Positions 9,826-17,941 of a stretch of 64,000 bases of DNA are shown here, piece after piece; position 1 is the stretch's first letter, and each line of letters starts with the position of its first letter. Under the pieces are notes generated by a model. That model worked only from the letters and a program-made list of their open reading frames with translations. It was not told where the DNA came from and searched no databases. The position numbers were made by a program, and so were the translations under genes. The DNA comes from Prochlorococcus sp. AG-409-G20 (lineage in GTDB: Bacteria > Cyanobacteriota > Cyanobacteriia > PCC-6307 > Cyanobiaceae), in assembly GCA_003215775.1 (NCBI GenBank), contig QCJW01000002.1:1-64000 (forward strand). Reading direction: 5' to 3'.

Positions 9826-9882
9826 ATATTTATATAGATTTGATTGCCAATCAATTTATCTGATTAAAAAAGCACTTGCTAA

Positions 9883-10386
9883 TTAATTTGCATACCAAAA
9901 CGCACACTTATTACCCCTTGGTTCAAGAGTCCATCCTTGTCTCTCATAAAATGAAATCACTCCTGGATCAGCAAATAATGTAACTCTATCTAGACCTTCT
10001 TTATAAAGAGTGTCCAAAACATAGGACATCAAATATTTTCCCAACCCTAAGCCTTGATAAATAGGATTAATTGCCACATCCCAAATAGTTGCTTCTAGGA
10101 CTCCATCTCCAGTGCAACGTGCAAAGCCAATTAACCTTGGGAACCTATCATCATGAAGCCAAAGGCCAACAGTCAAAAGACTGTTATCAAGCGCTCTTTT
10201 AACTCTTCTTACAGGTCTCCTACTCCATCCAACTGATTCAAGTAATTGTTCAAGCTCAATTAAATCAAAAGGCTTAGATTGACTAAATACAAATTTAGTG
10301 TCCTTACTCGCAGAAGGACATTCCCGCCAACCTAAGCCATAGAGCTTCTCGAGGCTTTTATTAGATGTAGAACCAAAACTGATCAC
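9883..10386 (-). CDS. GNAT-family N-acetyltransferase
   Basis: A 167-residue acetyltransferase. The acetyl-CoA pyrophosphate loop is YQGLGLGKYLM (QGxGxG, about residues 115-125), preceded by the strand TIWDVAINPI and followed by RVTLFADPGVISFYERQGW (motif B). The pattern resembles plastid and cyanobacterial GNATs of the NSI/GNAT2 type, which acetylate protein lysines or N-termini. That substrate assignment is inference. Residues 1-45 are less conserved. It converges on the glycosyltransferase gene, separated by a 57-nt gap holding a weak 6-bp hairpin. Confidence 0.85.
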   Translation of the reverse strand: MISFGSTSNKSLEKLYGLGWRECPSASKDTKFVFSQSKPFDLIELEQLLESVGWSRRPVRRVKRALDNSLLTVGLWLHDDRFPRLIGFARCTGDGVLEATIWDVAINPIYQGLGLGKYLMSYVLDTLYKEGLDRVTLFADPGVISFYERQGWTLEPRGNKCAFWYAN

Positions 10387-10445
10387 AATTCAAAAATTGA
10401 ACTCAATTGGCCTTGCATAGACAAATATGGCATTAAGCGGTTTCC

Positions 10446-12242
10446 TTATAATTTAGCCAATCCTCGCTCTTGAAGGTCAGCCAACTGCGAATACAAGCCA
10501 CCTAATGACCTGAGTTCGTTGTGAGTGCCTTCTTCAACTAATCGCCCTCTCCTGAGAACAAAAATTCGATCTGCTTTCTCAACTGTGACTAGACGATGAG
10601 CAATGACCAATGCAGTTCTTCTGTCAAGTAAACGATCTAGATCATTTTGAAGAGTAGCTTCAGTTGATGGGTCCATAAAGGCCGTAGCTTCGTCCATTAC
10701 CAAGACATCTGGATTACGGATAGCAACACGTGCTACAGAAAGCAACTGACGTTCCCCTGAAGAAAGGTTACCGCCTCTTTCTCTTATTTGTGTATCTAGA
10801 CCTTTTGGTAATTTGTTTAACAAACTATAAAGACCCAGATTTTTGCATATTTTCTTTAATTGTATATCGTCAATACTAGAATCTAATCTCAAATTATCAG
10901 CAACATTCCCACTAAACAAAAAGGTATCCTGAAGTACAACTCCCAACTTACTTCTTAGAACTTGAATAGGTATATCTCTGATATCAATTCCATCAAGAAA
11001 GATAGTTCCTGATTGAGGTTCGTATAACCTACACAAAAGTCTTATGATTGTTGTCTTACCTGAGCCAGTAGGCCCTACAAGGGCAACATGTTCACCTGCA
11101 GAAATCTTAAAGCTTAAGTTCTCAATAATAACTTCATCAGGCCTATAAGAAAAAGATACATTTTCAAACACAACCTCTCCCAACTGTTTTTCTAAGTCCA
11201 GAGAATCCAATGAATAATTTTTACTTTGATTTCCCACATCTACAATCTCTACCTTTTTCTCTAATAACTCTGAAATTCTTTCTACAGCTGTAAGTCCACC
11301 TTGAATCTGTGTAAACCTTTCAGCTAATTGTCGTAGCGGTTCGAAGAGTCTCTGAGAATAAAGAATAAAAGTTGTCAGTATTCCCAGTCCCATTAAATCA
11401 GCCCTAACCAAAATTCCGCCAATGGCTAGAACTACTGATATTGCTGCCAATGAAATCCATTCTATAAAAGCAGAAATACTGCTGTCATAAAAAATAGTTC
11501 CATTAACCGCCTTTCTATATAACTGTCCAGTATGACTAAACTTGTTTCCATTTAACCTTTCACGTCCAAACATTTGAACAACTTCTAAACCCTGGAGATT
11601 CTCCTGAAAGTCAGCATTCAACTGAGACAGCTCTTCTCTTACACGATAATTAGATCTTCGATAACGTTTTTGCAGCCAAAGAATAAAAAGAGTTACAGGT
11701 ATCTGTGTAATCAAAAGCAATAATCCTAATCTTAAATCAATCAAAAGCATTGTGATTCCTATCACCAAAAGGCTAACCACATCAGCAAGAACGCCTACAG
11801 CTCCACTACCAAAGACTTCTGACAAGGCATCTACATCACTTGTTAATCTTGTCAATAACTTTCCTACTGGCATTCTGTCATGAAAACGTAGAGAAAGTGC
11901 TAAAGAATGTGAAAAAAGATCATCACGAATTCGTGCAGTCAACCTCTGACCAACTGCCTGAATGTTATATGTCTGATATCCCTGCAAGGCCAACCTGATC
12001 AACACTGAGAAGAGAAGAACTCCTATCAGAAGTCTTATTGAAGAATTCTTTGGAATATCAACTAGAAATGGCAGAGTTGTTTCACCCCTAAGTACACTTA
12101 TGGCCTGACCAACAACAAGAGGCTGAATCGCACCAGAAAGTGCAACTGGCAATAAGATTATAAGAATGATGAATAGGCGTTTTCTGTCTTTATTTAAATA
12201 ACGTCCTAATCGTCTAACTCTTCGCAAATCATTCATTTCCAT
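10446..12242 (-). CDS. ABC exporter, fused membrane and ATPase domains
   Basis: A 598-residue half-transporter of the MsbA/BmrA type. The N-terminal six-helix domain spans about residues 20-320. The ATPase domain follows with Walker A GPTGSGKTTIIRLL, Q-loop VVLQDTFLF, signature LSSGERQLLSVAR, Walker B VLVMDEATAFMD and H-loop VIAHRLVT. Such proteins work as homodimers or heterodimers to export lipids or hydrophobic compounds. The substrate is not evident. The start lies 2 nt after the hisG stop, so it is probably cotranscribed with hisG, although the functional link is unclear. Confidence 0.93.
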   Translation of the reverse strand: MEMNDLRRVRRLGRYLNKDRKRLFIILIILLPVALSGAIQPLVVGQAISVLRGETTLPFLVDIPKNSSIRLLIGVLLFSVLIRLALQGYQTYNIQAVGQRLTARIRDDLFSHSLALSLRFHDRMPVGKLLTRLTSDVDALSEVFGSGAVGVLADVVSLLVIGITMLLIDLRLGLLLLITQIPVTLFILWLQKRYRRSNYRVREELSQLNADFQENLQGLEVVQMFGRERLNGNKFSHTGQLYRKAVNGTIFYDSSISAFIEWISLAAISVVLAIGGILVRADLMGLGILTTFILYSQRLFEPLRQLAERFTQIQGGLTAVERISELLEKKVEIVDVGNQSKNYSLDSLDLEKQLGEVVFENVSFSYRPDEVIIENLSFKISAGEHVALVGPTGSGKTTIIRLLCRLYEPQSGTIFLDGIDIRDIPIQVLRSKLGVVLQDTFLFSGNVADNLRLDSSIDDIQLKKICKNLGLYSLLNKLPKGLDTQIRERGGNLSSGERQLLSVARVAIRNPDVLVMDEATAFMDPSTEATLQNDLDRLLDRRTALVIAHRLVTVEKADRIFVLRRGRLVEEGTHNELRSLGGLYSQLADLQERGLAKL

Positions 12243-12244
12243 GA

Positions 12245-12895
12245 TTAATTAGAGTTAATTAAGATTTGATTATCATGCATTTGCTGAATAATTTCATTCA
12301 ACTCACCTCTATCCATGCGTAAAGAGAGTGGATGACCTATCAAGCGAGCAGTTGAATTGAAAAGATCCTCAATTGCCACGAGACCATTCTCTTTTAATGT
12401 TCTGCCAGTTGCCACAAGATCCACAATCGCTTCAGCAATACCAGTCAGAGGGCCAAGCTCAACTGAACCTGTTAAATGAACTAACTCCACAGGAAGGTCT
12501 AATTCATCAAAAAACTCTCTTGCACAATTTGTAAATTTACTTGCGATACGGCAATGAGGTGGCAAGTCTGAGGCACTTCTATAACCACTATTATCTTTAA
12601 CCGCAACAGCCATGCGACACCCTCCAAAACCAAGATCCACTAATTGAGCTACTGGCATTTGATGTTCCTTAAGGACGTCATAACCAACAACACCTAACTG
12701 AGCCTGACCATATGCAACATAAACAGGGACATCACCATTCCTGACAAGCAATGCTTTTGCCCTCCCACACCTAGAAGGCACCATCAACTGTCGATTACCT
12801 TTATCAAGCAACGCAGAGAAATCAAAGCCTGCTCTTTCAAAACGAGCTACAGAATCCTTGAGCAGGGCTCCTTTAGCTAAAGCAACAGTGAACAT
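12245..12895 (-). CDS. hisG: ATP phosphoribosyltransferase, short form
   Basis: Catalyses the first step of histidine synthesis, joining ATP and PRPP. The 216-residue length shows the short form, which lacks the C-terminal regulatory domain and normally needs HisZ (a HisRS-like subunit). HisZ is not in this window. Motifs are the N-terminal [24 protein letters not shown], and the PRPP-binding loop [14 protein letters not shown] near residues 160-173. It is divergent from the glyoxalase II gene and upstream of, nearly touching, an ABC exporter gene. Confidence 0.95.
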   Translation of the reverse strand: MFTVALAKGALLKDSVARFERAGFDFSALLDKGNRQLMVPSRCGRAKALLVRNGDVPVYVAYGQAQLGVVGYDVLKEHQMPVAQLVDLGFGGCRMAVAVKDNSGYRSASDLPPHCRIASKFTNCAREFFDELDLPVELVHLTGSVELGPLTGIAEAIVDLVATGRTLKENGLVAIEDLFNSTARLIGHPLSLRMDRGELNEIIQQMHDNQILINSN

Positions 12896-12940
12896 AAAAT
12901 CTATTCCATGTATTGGACTTTACAGAACTTCAAATCCAAC

Positions 12941-13708
12941 ATGCCAATGAATAAAGGCCAAAGAGATCTTGAAATCCATGCAATTGAAGTATTGGAGGAC
13001 AATATTATCTGGATATGGGTCTGCGGGAACAAGGCTGTGGTGATCGATCCTGCTGTCACCACACCAGTCAAAGAATGGCTGAAGATAAAGCAACTTGACC
13101 TAATTGCCATTCTTCAAACTCACCATCACAATGATCACATTGGTGGAACAAATGGACTTCTTAAGGTATGGCCTAGGGCTGAAGTTATTGCTTCAAAAGA
13201 TGATATAGATCGAATATCATTTCAAACAACTTCCGTTAAAGATGAAGATAAAATTTCTCTTCTTGGTAGACCTGTCGAAGTCTTAGAAGTGCCTGGCCAT
13301 ACAAGTAATCATTTGGCATACTATATCCCTGCTTTAAAAGAGGGTCTAAGCACTCCAGTATTATTTAGCGGAGACACACTCTTTTCTGCAGGTTGCGGAA
13401 AGTTATTTGAAGGAACGCCAAAGGATATGTATTTGAGTCTAAAGAGATTAAGCTTTCTTCCAGATAATACAAAAGTTTACTGTGCCCATGAATATACTGA
13501 AAACAATCTACGGTGGGCATATTCACTATGTCCTAATGACTTAGCAATCAAAAAAAAGCTAGATGAAGTTTTAGAAAAAAGGGCTACAAACCAAATAACT
13601 TTGCCAACAACTATCAAAATCGAGAAGAATATCAATTTATTCCTACGTGCAGAAAGCATTGAACATTTTACAGAGTTAAGAGAAAATAAAGATTCCTGGA
13701 TTCCTTAG
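12941..13708 (+). CDS. gloB: Hydroxyacylglutathione hydrolase (glyoxalase II)
   Basis: Hydrolyses S-lactoylglutathione in methylglyoxal detoxification. It has the metallo-beta-lactamase fold. The metal motif is THHHNDHIGG (HxHxDH). Further ligands lie in PGHTSNHLAYY, SGDTLFSAGCGKLFEGT and CAHEYTENNLRWA, all hallmarks of GloB. I prefer the ATG at 12941 or 12947 (255 or 253 residues), because the conserved N-terminus starts near EIHAIEVLEDNIIW. An in-frame ATG at 12908 would extend it by 11 residues into the short gap before the divergent hisG start. Confidence 0.92.
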   Translation: MPMNKGQRDLEIHAIEVLEDNIIWIWVCGNKAVVIDPAVTTPVKEWLKIKQLDLIAILQTHHHNDHIGGTNGLLKVWPRAEVIASKDDIDRISFQTTSVKDEDKISLLGRPVEVLEVPGHTSNHLAYYIPALKEGLSTPVLFSGDTLFSAGCGKLFEGTPKDMYLSLKRLSFLPDNTKVYCAHEYTENNLRWAYSLCPNDLAIKKKLDEVLEKRATNQITLPTTIKIEKNINLFLRAESIEHFTELRENKDSWIP

Positions 13709-13905
13709 AAAATTAGAACACATCACTCAATATTCAATCTAAATAATCTGCTGAATTCCAATTGTAAGCAATAATCAGTCGATCTTAAATGGCTTTATTA
13801 TCAAGAAATTTAAGCTATAGTTAGGTTTAGCAAGGACAAGAGGTTTTAATTTTTCAAGAGTTGCAGGGTCCCAAAAAACACTAAAAAACATTCAGAGAGA
13901 ATTCC

Positions 13906-14304
13906 ATGTCTTCCAGCTCAATCAAAGCAATCAAAACCAATGAAGCCCCTGCGCCAGTAGGCCCATACAATCAAGCCATTATCGTTGAAAACTGGCTTTA
14001 TTGTTCAGGGCAAATTGCATTAGACCCGCAAACCAATGAAATGGTAGGTAAAAACGATGTCGTATCAGAAACAAGACAAATAATGAGCAATTTAGAAGCC
14101 GTCCTTTATGCAGCAGGGTCAAGCTTTAAACAGGTAATCAAAACAACGATTTACCTTGTAGACCTTGGGGATTTCGAAAAAGTCAATCAAGTTTATGCAG
14201 AGTCATTTAAAGAAAGCACAAGTCCTGCAAGAGCTTGCGTTCAAGTAGCCGCTCTACCTAAAGGAGGAAGAGTTGAAATTGATTGCATAGCATGGCTTGG
14301 ATAA
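13906..14304 (+). CDS. ridA: RidA/YjgF/TdcF family enamine deaminase
   Basis: A 132-residue RidA homologue that hydrolyses reactive enamine/imine intermediates, such as 2-aminoacrylate from PLP enzymes. Family signatures are APAPVGPYNQAI, LYCSGQIALDP and SPARACVQVAALPKGGRVEID, with the catalytic Arg in SPARAC. The length is standard. The protein acts as a cytoplasmic trimer. It lies alone between the glyoxalase II gene and a DUF3136 gene, all on the + strand. Confidence 0.93.
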   Translation: MSSSSIKAIKTNEAPAPVGPYNQAIIVENWLYCSGQIALDPQTNEMVGKNDVVSETRQIMSNLEAVLYAAGSSFKQVIKTTIYLVDLGDFEKVNQVYAESFKESTSPARACVQVAALPKGGRVEIDCIAWLG

Positions 14305-14576
14305 GATCTTTAAAAAGCAATATCTATTACAAACTGAGGAATCAAAGCCACCATACAAATACAGTAGCTTAATAAAACTCATTAACTTTTTAAGCAAGTT
14401 GATTAATCATCAAATAAGTAGACAAAAGCTTTACATGACTATGTTTATTTATGTTAGACCAAGGAAATATTTAGATTTTTCACATATCCAATCAACAAAA
14501 AGATCCTTTTACTCTCCCTCTTCTTTGCTAAGAGGCACCATGATTGTCTAAATTAAGACTTGCGCTGCGACAAAAC

Positions 14577-14804
14577 ATGACTGTAGCCAAGCTGACCATA
14601 GGTGAACTAGAGGCTGGCTATCCCCTTTACTGCAAGGCCCTTAGAAGGCTTGCAAAGGAGGGTCGCAGCACTCAGGACATTCAGAAAACTGTTTGCTGGA
14701 GCCACCTTGAGACTCTAAACAGATGCCTTCCAGGGAAATACAAAGCGCCATCGTACTTACTTGTGCTTATCAAACGAGATCTTGAACAGCCAAAAGAAGA
14801 ATAA
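14577..14804 (+). CDS. DUF3136 small conserved protein
   Basis: A 75-residue protein of unknown function matching DUF3136, a family I know from marine Prochlorococcus and Synechococcus. The conserved core is KLTIGELEAGYPLYCKALRR, then WSHLETLNRCLPGKYKAP and LIKRDLEQ. It is basic and probably helical, with no membrane segment. The ATG at 14577 is chosen because similarity begins there; a TTG at 14544 would add eleven residues. The 272 nt between ridA and this gene contain no ORF that I support. Confidence 0.75.
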   Translation: MTVAKLTIGELEAGYPLYCKALRRLAKEGRSTQDIQKTVCWSHLETLNRCLPGKYKAPSYLLVLIKRDLEQPKEE

Positions 14805-14902
14805 TGCATCTGTTCAATTTTAAGATCTGAATATTACTCATGAACTTTTTCTAATTACTTGGAAGCTATACATAAAATAAATACAAAATCTTTACTTTAT
14901 AT

Positions 14903-14940
14903 ATAGACTCGTTAGCCAATTAACTAACTAAAGAGTCTAT
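14903..14940 (-). terminator. Possible terminator of the carboxysome operon
   Basis: An inverted repeat lies at the end of the last operon gene. ATAGACTC (14903-14910) pairs with GAGTCTAT (14933-14940), and the inner GTTAG (14911-14915) pairs with CTAAC (14924-14928), with a 4-nt bulge. It includes the stop codon of the acRAF-like gene. On the minus strand it is followed by an A/T-rich stretch without a pure T-run, so Rho-independent function is only possible. Confidence 0.4.
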
Positions 14941-15165
14941 TTCTTTAGCCAATTTATAATCATCATCAGACAAATCTGAATTCTCATCTTCTGGGCGAAT
15001 GGTCAAATTAACATATGTCTTGCCAAAACTTATATCTGGAAAGCGATTAATAGATTCACTATATCCACCTAGGCGATCCAAGAAGTCTCTAGTTATTTCA
15101 TAATCATTAAACTCAAACCTTTTTTCAAGTCGTTTTGGTCGGCTTCGTATTTCCCAATTCTTCAT
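14920..15165 (-). CDS. Alpha-carboxysome RuBisCO assembly factor (acRAF), PCD-like
   Basis: An 81-residue member of the pterin-4a-carbinolamine dehydratase-like fold. In alpha-carboxysome operons this family acts as a RuBisCO assembly chaperone (acRAF) rather than a pterin enzyme. Visible are RPKRLEKRFEFNDYEITRDFLDRL, then FPDISFGKTYVNLTI, with an acidic tail. The strict PCD catalytic histidine motif is not apparent. The ATG at 15165 is chosen; an in-frame TTG at 15183 would add six residues. It is the last gene of the leftward cso operon, after csoS1E. Confidence 0.82.
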   Translation of the reverse strand: MKNWEIRSRPKRLEKRFEFNDYEITRDFLDRLGGYSESINRFPDISFGKTYVNLTIRPEDENSDLSDDDYKLAKEIDSLVS

Positions 15166-15253
15166 AGGTAAACTATCTAGCAATTAATAATTACATTCTA
15201 CTCAATAAAGTCAAAATATTTAAGCTTTCACAAAATGAATAAAATATACAAAA

Positions 15254-15829
15254 TCAACCACCTCTAGTTCTCCCAGACTGCTTCAAGGCAGGCTCCAATT
15301 CAATGTGTGGCCTAGCAATAATATGAGCAGCAACCAGGCCATCTCCTACCCTTTCACAGGCATCAGCCCCAGCTCTGACAGAAGCATTAACCGCTCCTGT
15401 TTCTCCTCTAACAAGTACTGTGACATAACCTCCACCAACAAACTCTCTACCCACTAGACATACTTCTGCAGCCTTAGTCATTGCATCTGCTGCCTCAATA
15501 GCTGGAACCATTCCACGAGTTTCAATCATTCCCAATGCGATTCCATAAACAGCTGATGACGATCCTTCTGTAGATAATGTATTTATTGGTCTACCTGATG
15601 CTCCTTTCCGATTAGTTGATTTCTTTCGAGATTGTGATTTTTTGCTATTCCCACTTTCATTCAAGGAAACTTTTTCTTCATTACTTGAGGAATCATTACT
15701 TGCACCAGTTGAGACAGGAGACACATCAACCGTTTGCTGAGCCGCTGAAGAAACTCCTTCTGAGATTGACAAATCTTGATTACGATCTGGAGATTTTGGA
15801 GAAGGTCGTCGAGGAGAGGAACTAGTCAT
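15254..15829 (-). CDS. csoS1E: Carboxysome shell protein CsoS1E (BMC-H with long N-terminal extension)
   Basis: A 191-residue protein. Residues from about 95 form one BMC-H (Pf00936) hexamer domain nearly identical to CsoS1, with the same pore-loop region EFVGGGYV and the C-terminal AAHIIARPH. The first ~90 residues are low-complexity, rich in Ser/Asn, and end in a basic patch (SKKSQSRKKSTNRKG). No membrane or signal sequence is seen. It lies after csoS4B in the operon. The role is probably that of a minor shell facet component or a scaffold contact. CsoS1E is known from only some marine picocyanobacteria, so its presence argues for a low-light type. Confidence 0.88.
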   Translation of the reverse strand: MTSSSPRRPSPKSPDRNQDLSISEGVSSAAQQTVDVSPVSTGASNDSSSNEEKVSLNESGNSKKSQSRKKSTNRKGASGRPINTLSTEGSSSAVYGIALGMIETRGMVPAIEAADAMTKAAEVCLVGREFVGGGYVTVLVRGETGAVNASVRAGADACERVGDGLVAAHIIARPHIELEPALKQSGRTRGG

Positions 15830-15876
15830 TTTATTAAATATTTAGTAAGGGTTAAAGACATCAGGACTAACAATGG

Positions 15877-16128
15877 CTATCCATCAGGATTCCAGTAATC
15901 AATAATTCCTCCAATAGTCAAATCAGTTTGAGTAGCTGGTTCCGGACAAGCAAAACGTGCTGCAGAACCACTTGCTGTAAAAACCCAATTACCCTCACGT
16001 GCTCCTACTGGATCAACTGCTACAAATTGCTTACCTTTGTTGTTCCGCAAAATACGAAGATTCATATGTCCCAATCCTTCAACTCTCTGAGTACAAACAA
16101 GGCGTCCCATAACTTGCATAATTTCCAT
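15877..16128 (-). CDS. csoS4B: Carboxysome vertex pentamer protein CsoS4B
   Basis: An 83-residue BMC-P (Pf03319, EutN/CcmL-type) protein whose pentamers cap the vertices of the icosahedral shell. Motifs include GRLVCTQRVEGLGHMNLRIL, FVAVDPVGAREGNWV, and TASGSAAR, which matches the G-S-A-A-R turn of the family. The start ATG overlaps the csoS4A stop (TGATG), indicating translational coupling. csoS1E follows after 47 nt. Confidence 0.93.
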   Translation of the reverse strand: MEIMQVMGRLVCTQRVEGLGHMNLRILRNNKGKQFVAVDPVGAREGNWVFTASGSAARFACPEPATQTDLTIGGIIDYWNPDG

Positions 16129-16394
16129 CAGGCCGTTCCTCCTTGAGGAGAGTCAGGATCCCAATGATCAATAATGCCTACGATTGTCAAATCACTTGGA
16201 TAAGACTTACTCCCTGCCGCTTCACGTGCTGCAGAACTACCAACACAAATCACCCAATCATCAGGCTTACATCCAACTGCATCTACAGCTACCTTTTTGG
16301 AACTCCCATCAAGGACTACCTGCAAGTGTTTATGCTCAAAGCCTGGAATTCTATTTGTTGAAACCAATGGTTTAACAACTTTACAAATCAACAT
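16128..16394 (-). CDS. csoS4A: Carboxysome vertex pentamer protein CsoS4A
   Basis: An 88-residue BMC-P shell-vertex protein, paralogous to CsoS4B. The core is MLICKVVKPLVSTNRI, VAVDAVGCKPDDWVI and GSSAAREA. I choose the ATG at 16394. It sits 1 nt after the csoSCA stop and 9 nt after an AGGAGG at 16409-16404. The longer frame from 16424 would place ten unconserved residues inside csoSCA. Its stop overlaps the csoS4B start. Confidence 0.92.
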   Translation of the reverse strand: MLICKVVKPLVSTNRIPGFEHKHLQVVLDGSSKKVAVDAVGCKPDDWVICVGSSAAREAAGSKSYPSDLTIVGIIDHWDPDSPQGGTA

Positions 16395-16395
16395 T

Positions 16396-17937
16396 TCAAT
16401 GGGCCTCCTGAACTGAAGGATCAAGTGAAGACCCTACAACTTCTGCAGGACCTTTTTGATCTCTATCTCTAATAGTCATTAAAGTATGAAGAAGCCCATC
16501 ATCTACTAAATCTCGGTATCTCATAAATATTGCATCATTAACTCTTATACAGTCAGCCTTTGCCCTTTCTTTTGCTCCAGGGACCATCCCTGAATAATCA
16601 AACCGAATTACAATAGGTATTGGCAATTCTCGTGATACATTTAGCCCCTTAAAGATCTTAACTCCAACATCTAAATCTGGAGAGCCTTCTTCAACTGTAT
16701 CAAGATGGGCAAAGTAAGTAAGGTTGCGCAAATGAACTTCTTTGAATCCAATACCTACTCCAATAAACCTCTCTGCATGACCTGCATCGGGATATGAACC
16801 AGAATAAAACTCTTTAACGTAGTCAATTTGAGAAAAGTTATTAATAATTAATCTTGAGACAAAATTAGTCATTCCTGGATCAACATCACCTGATACATTA
16901 TCTTTGATTGCTTCTTCAATTCTTTTTTCTGCTCTATTAAGAGTAAGAGAAATTGTTTCTTGATAAAGCTCTAAGGCAGAAATCCACTTGCCCAAAGCAA
17001 TATTTCCATCAGAACTAGGAACATGTATTCGAATTGCATCAGTATCAGTATCTAAACCGATTAACAAAAGGTCAACGGAAGCACCACAGCAAAAGCTATT
17101 TTCAACCGCCTCACGGAAATCCAAAAGCCTTTGCAAACCGGCAGAAGCTGCTAAAGCATCATCACTTCCATGAGCTGCACAACCCTGATGAGAAGGGTCA
17201 ACTGAACTGAAATGATAAACAACAACTTTTAAATAACGAGTTGGTACAGAAGCAGCATTAGGAAGACTTTCTCTATAACGCCTATGTTCAGTCTTAACCC
17301 AACGGTTAACAGTATTTTCTACGTCAAAAAGTGCTCCTGCATGGGATCTGCGTCTAACAGCACTAAATGGAATTCGCAATGCATATGCAATTGAATGAGC
17401 AAGGCGACCATCAGCACAAGGAGACACATCAAGCAAATGGAAACCACATTTATCAAGGAATGTCTGAAATTCTTGAGCCTGCTCACTTAGTTCAGATCCT
17501 TCAAGAGGGTCTGAACTAAAGAAACGACTACTAGCTTCTTGATGAGACCTAAAAGTACACCATGCAAAAATTGCTCTCATATCAAGAGGACATACCCAAG
17601 CCTTATCCAAGTAATGATTGGGTAATTCATATCCCAACTCATCAAGGCTTAACTGTTGTGCTCTTTTAACAAAGTCCTTTTCATGTTGAAGCTCAGAAAC
17701 CTTTTTAAGAACTGGAACTATTTGATCAAAACAACCTTTTATTTCTTCTTCATAATTATAAAGAAGTTTATTTTGGCGAAGATCTGTTAGTGGATGGCAA
17801 CGAGAACCAACCCTTTCATTAACTATTGTCGACTTTGATAATCTAGTCAACTCAGATGGAGAGTCAAAGCGTTTTCTCGGGGCTGTGGGTCCCAAGAAAG
17901 ATTTACTATTTTTGGCCAAACTACGATAGGCCATCAA
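16396..17937 (-). CDS. csoSCA: Carboxysomal carbonic anhydrase CsoSCA (CsoS3)
   Basis: An epsilon-class (beta-derived) carbonic anhydrase of 513 residues, packaged in the carboxysome, that converts bicarbonate to CO2 for RuBisCO. The zinc and catalytic site is visible as SPCADGRLAHS (Cys and Asp) and later VYHFSSVDPSHQGCAAHGSDD (His and Cys). An N-terminal ~60-residue basic, Ser-rich segment precedes an all-helical domain, as in the family. The C-terminal half is the degenerate second CA-like domain. The start is 4 nt after the csoS2 stop. Confidence 0.95.
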   Translation of the reverse strand: MMAYRSLAKNSKSFLGPTAPRKRFDSPSELTRLSKSTIVNERVGSRCHPLTDLRQNKLLYNYEEEIKGCFDQIVPVLKKVSELQHEKDFVKRAQQLSLDELGYELPNHYLDKAWVCPLDMRAIFAWCTFRSHQEASSRFFSSDPLEGSELSEQAQEFQTFLDKCGFHLLDVSPCADGRLAHSIAYALRIPFSAVRRRSHAGALFDVENTVNRWVKTEHRRYRESLPNAASVPTRYLKVVVYHFSSVDPSHQGCAAHGSDDALAASAGLQRLLDFREAVENSFCCGASVDLLLIGLDTDTDAIRIHVPSSDGNIALGKWISALELYQETISLTLNRAEKRIEEAIKDNVSGDVDPGMTNFVSRLIINNFSQIDYVKEFYSGSYPDAGHAERFIGVGIGFKEVHLRNLTYFAHLDTVEEGSPDLDVGVKIFKGLNVSRELPIPIVIRFDYSGMVPGAKERAKADCIRVNDAIFMRYRDLVDDGLLHTLMTIRDRDQKGPAEVVGSSLDPSVQEAH

Positions 17938-17941
17938 TTAA

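Noticed and set aside
9840-9854. 6-bp hairpin TTGATT/AATCAA between convergent genes as a terminator
   Set aside because: The stem is short and all but one or two pairs are A-T, with a 3-nt loop; too weak to call.
14297-14551. 84-codon frame on the + strand between ridA and the DUF3136 gene
   Set aside because: It overlaps the end of ridA, has no recognisable domain, an atypical composition rich in Lys, Ser and Tyr, and no ribosome site. It looks like a chance open frame in A/T-rich intergenic DNA.
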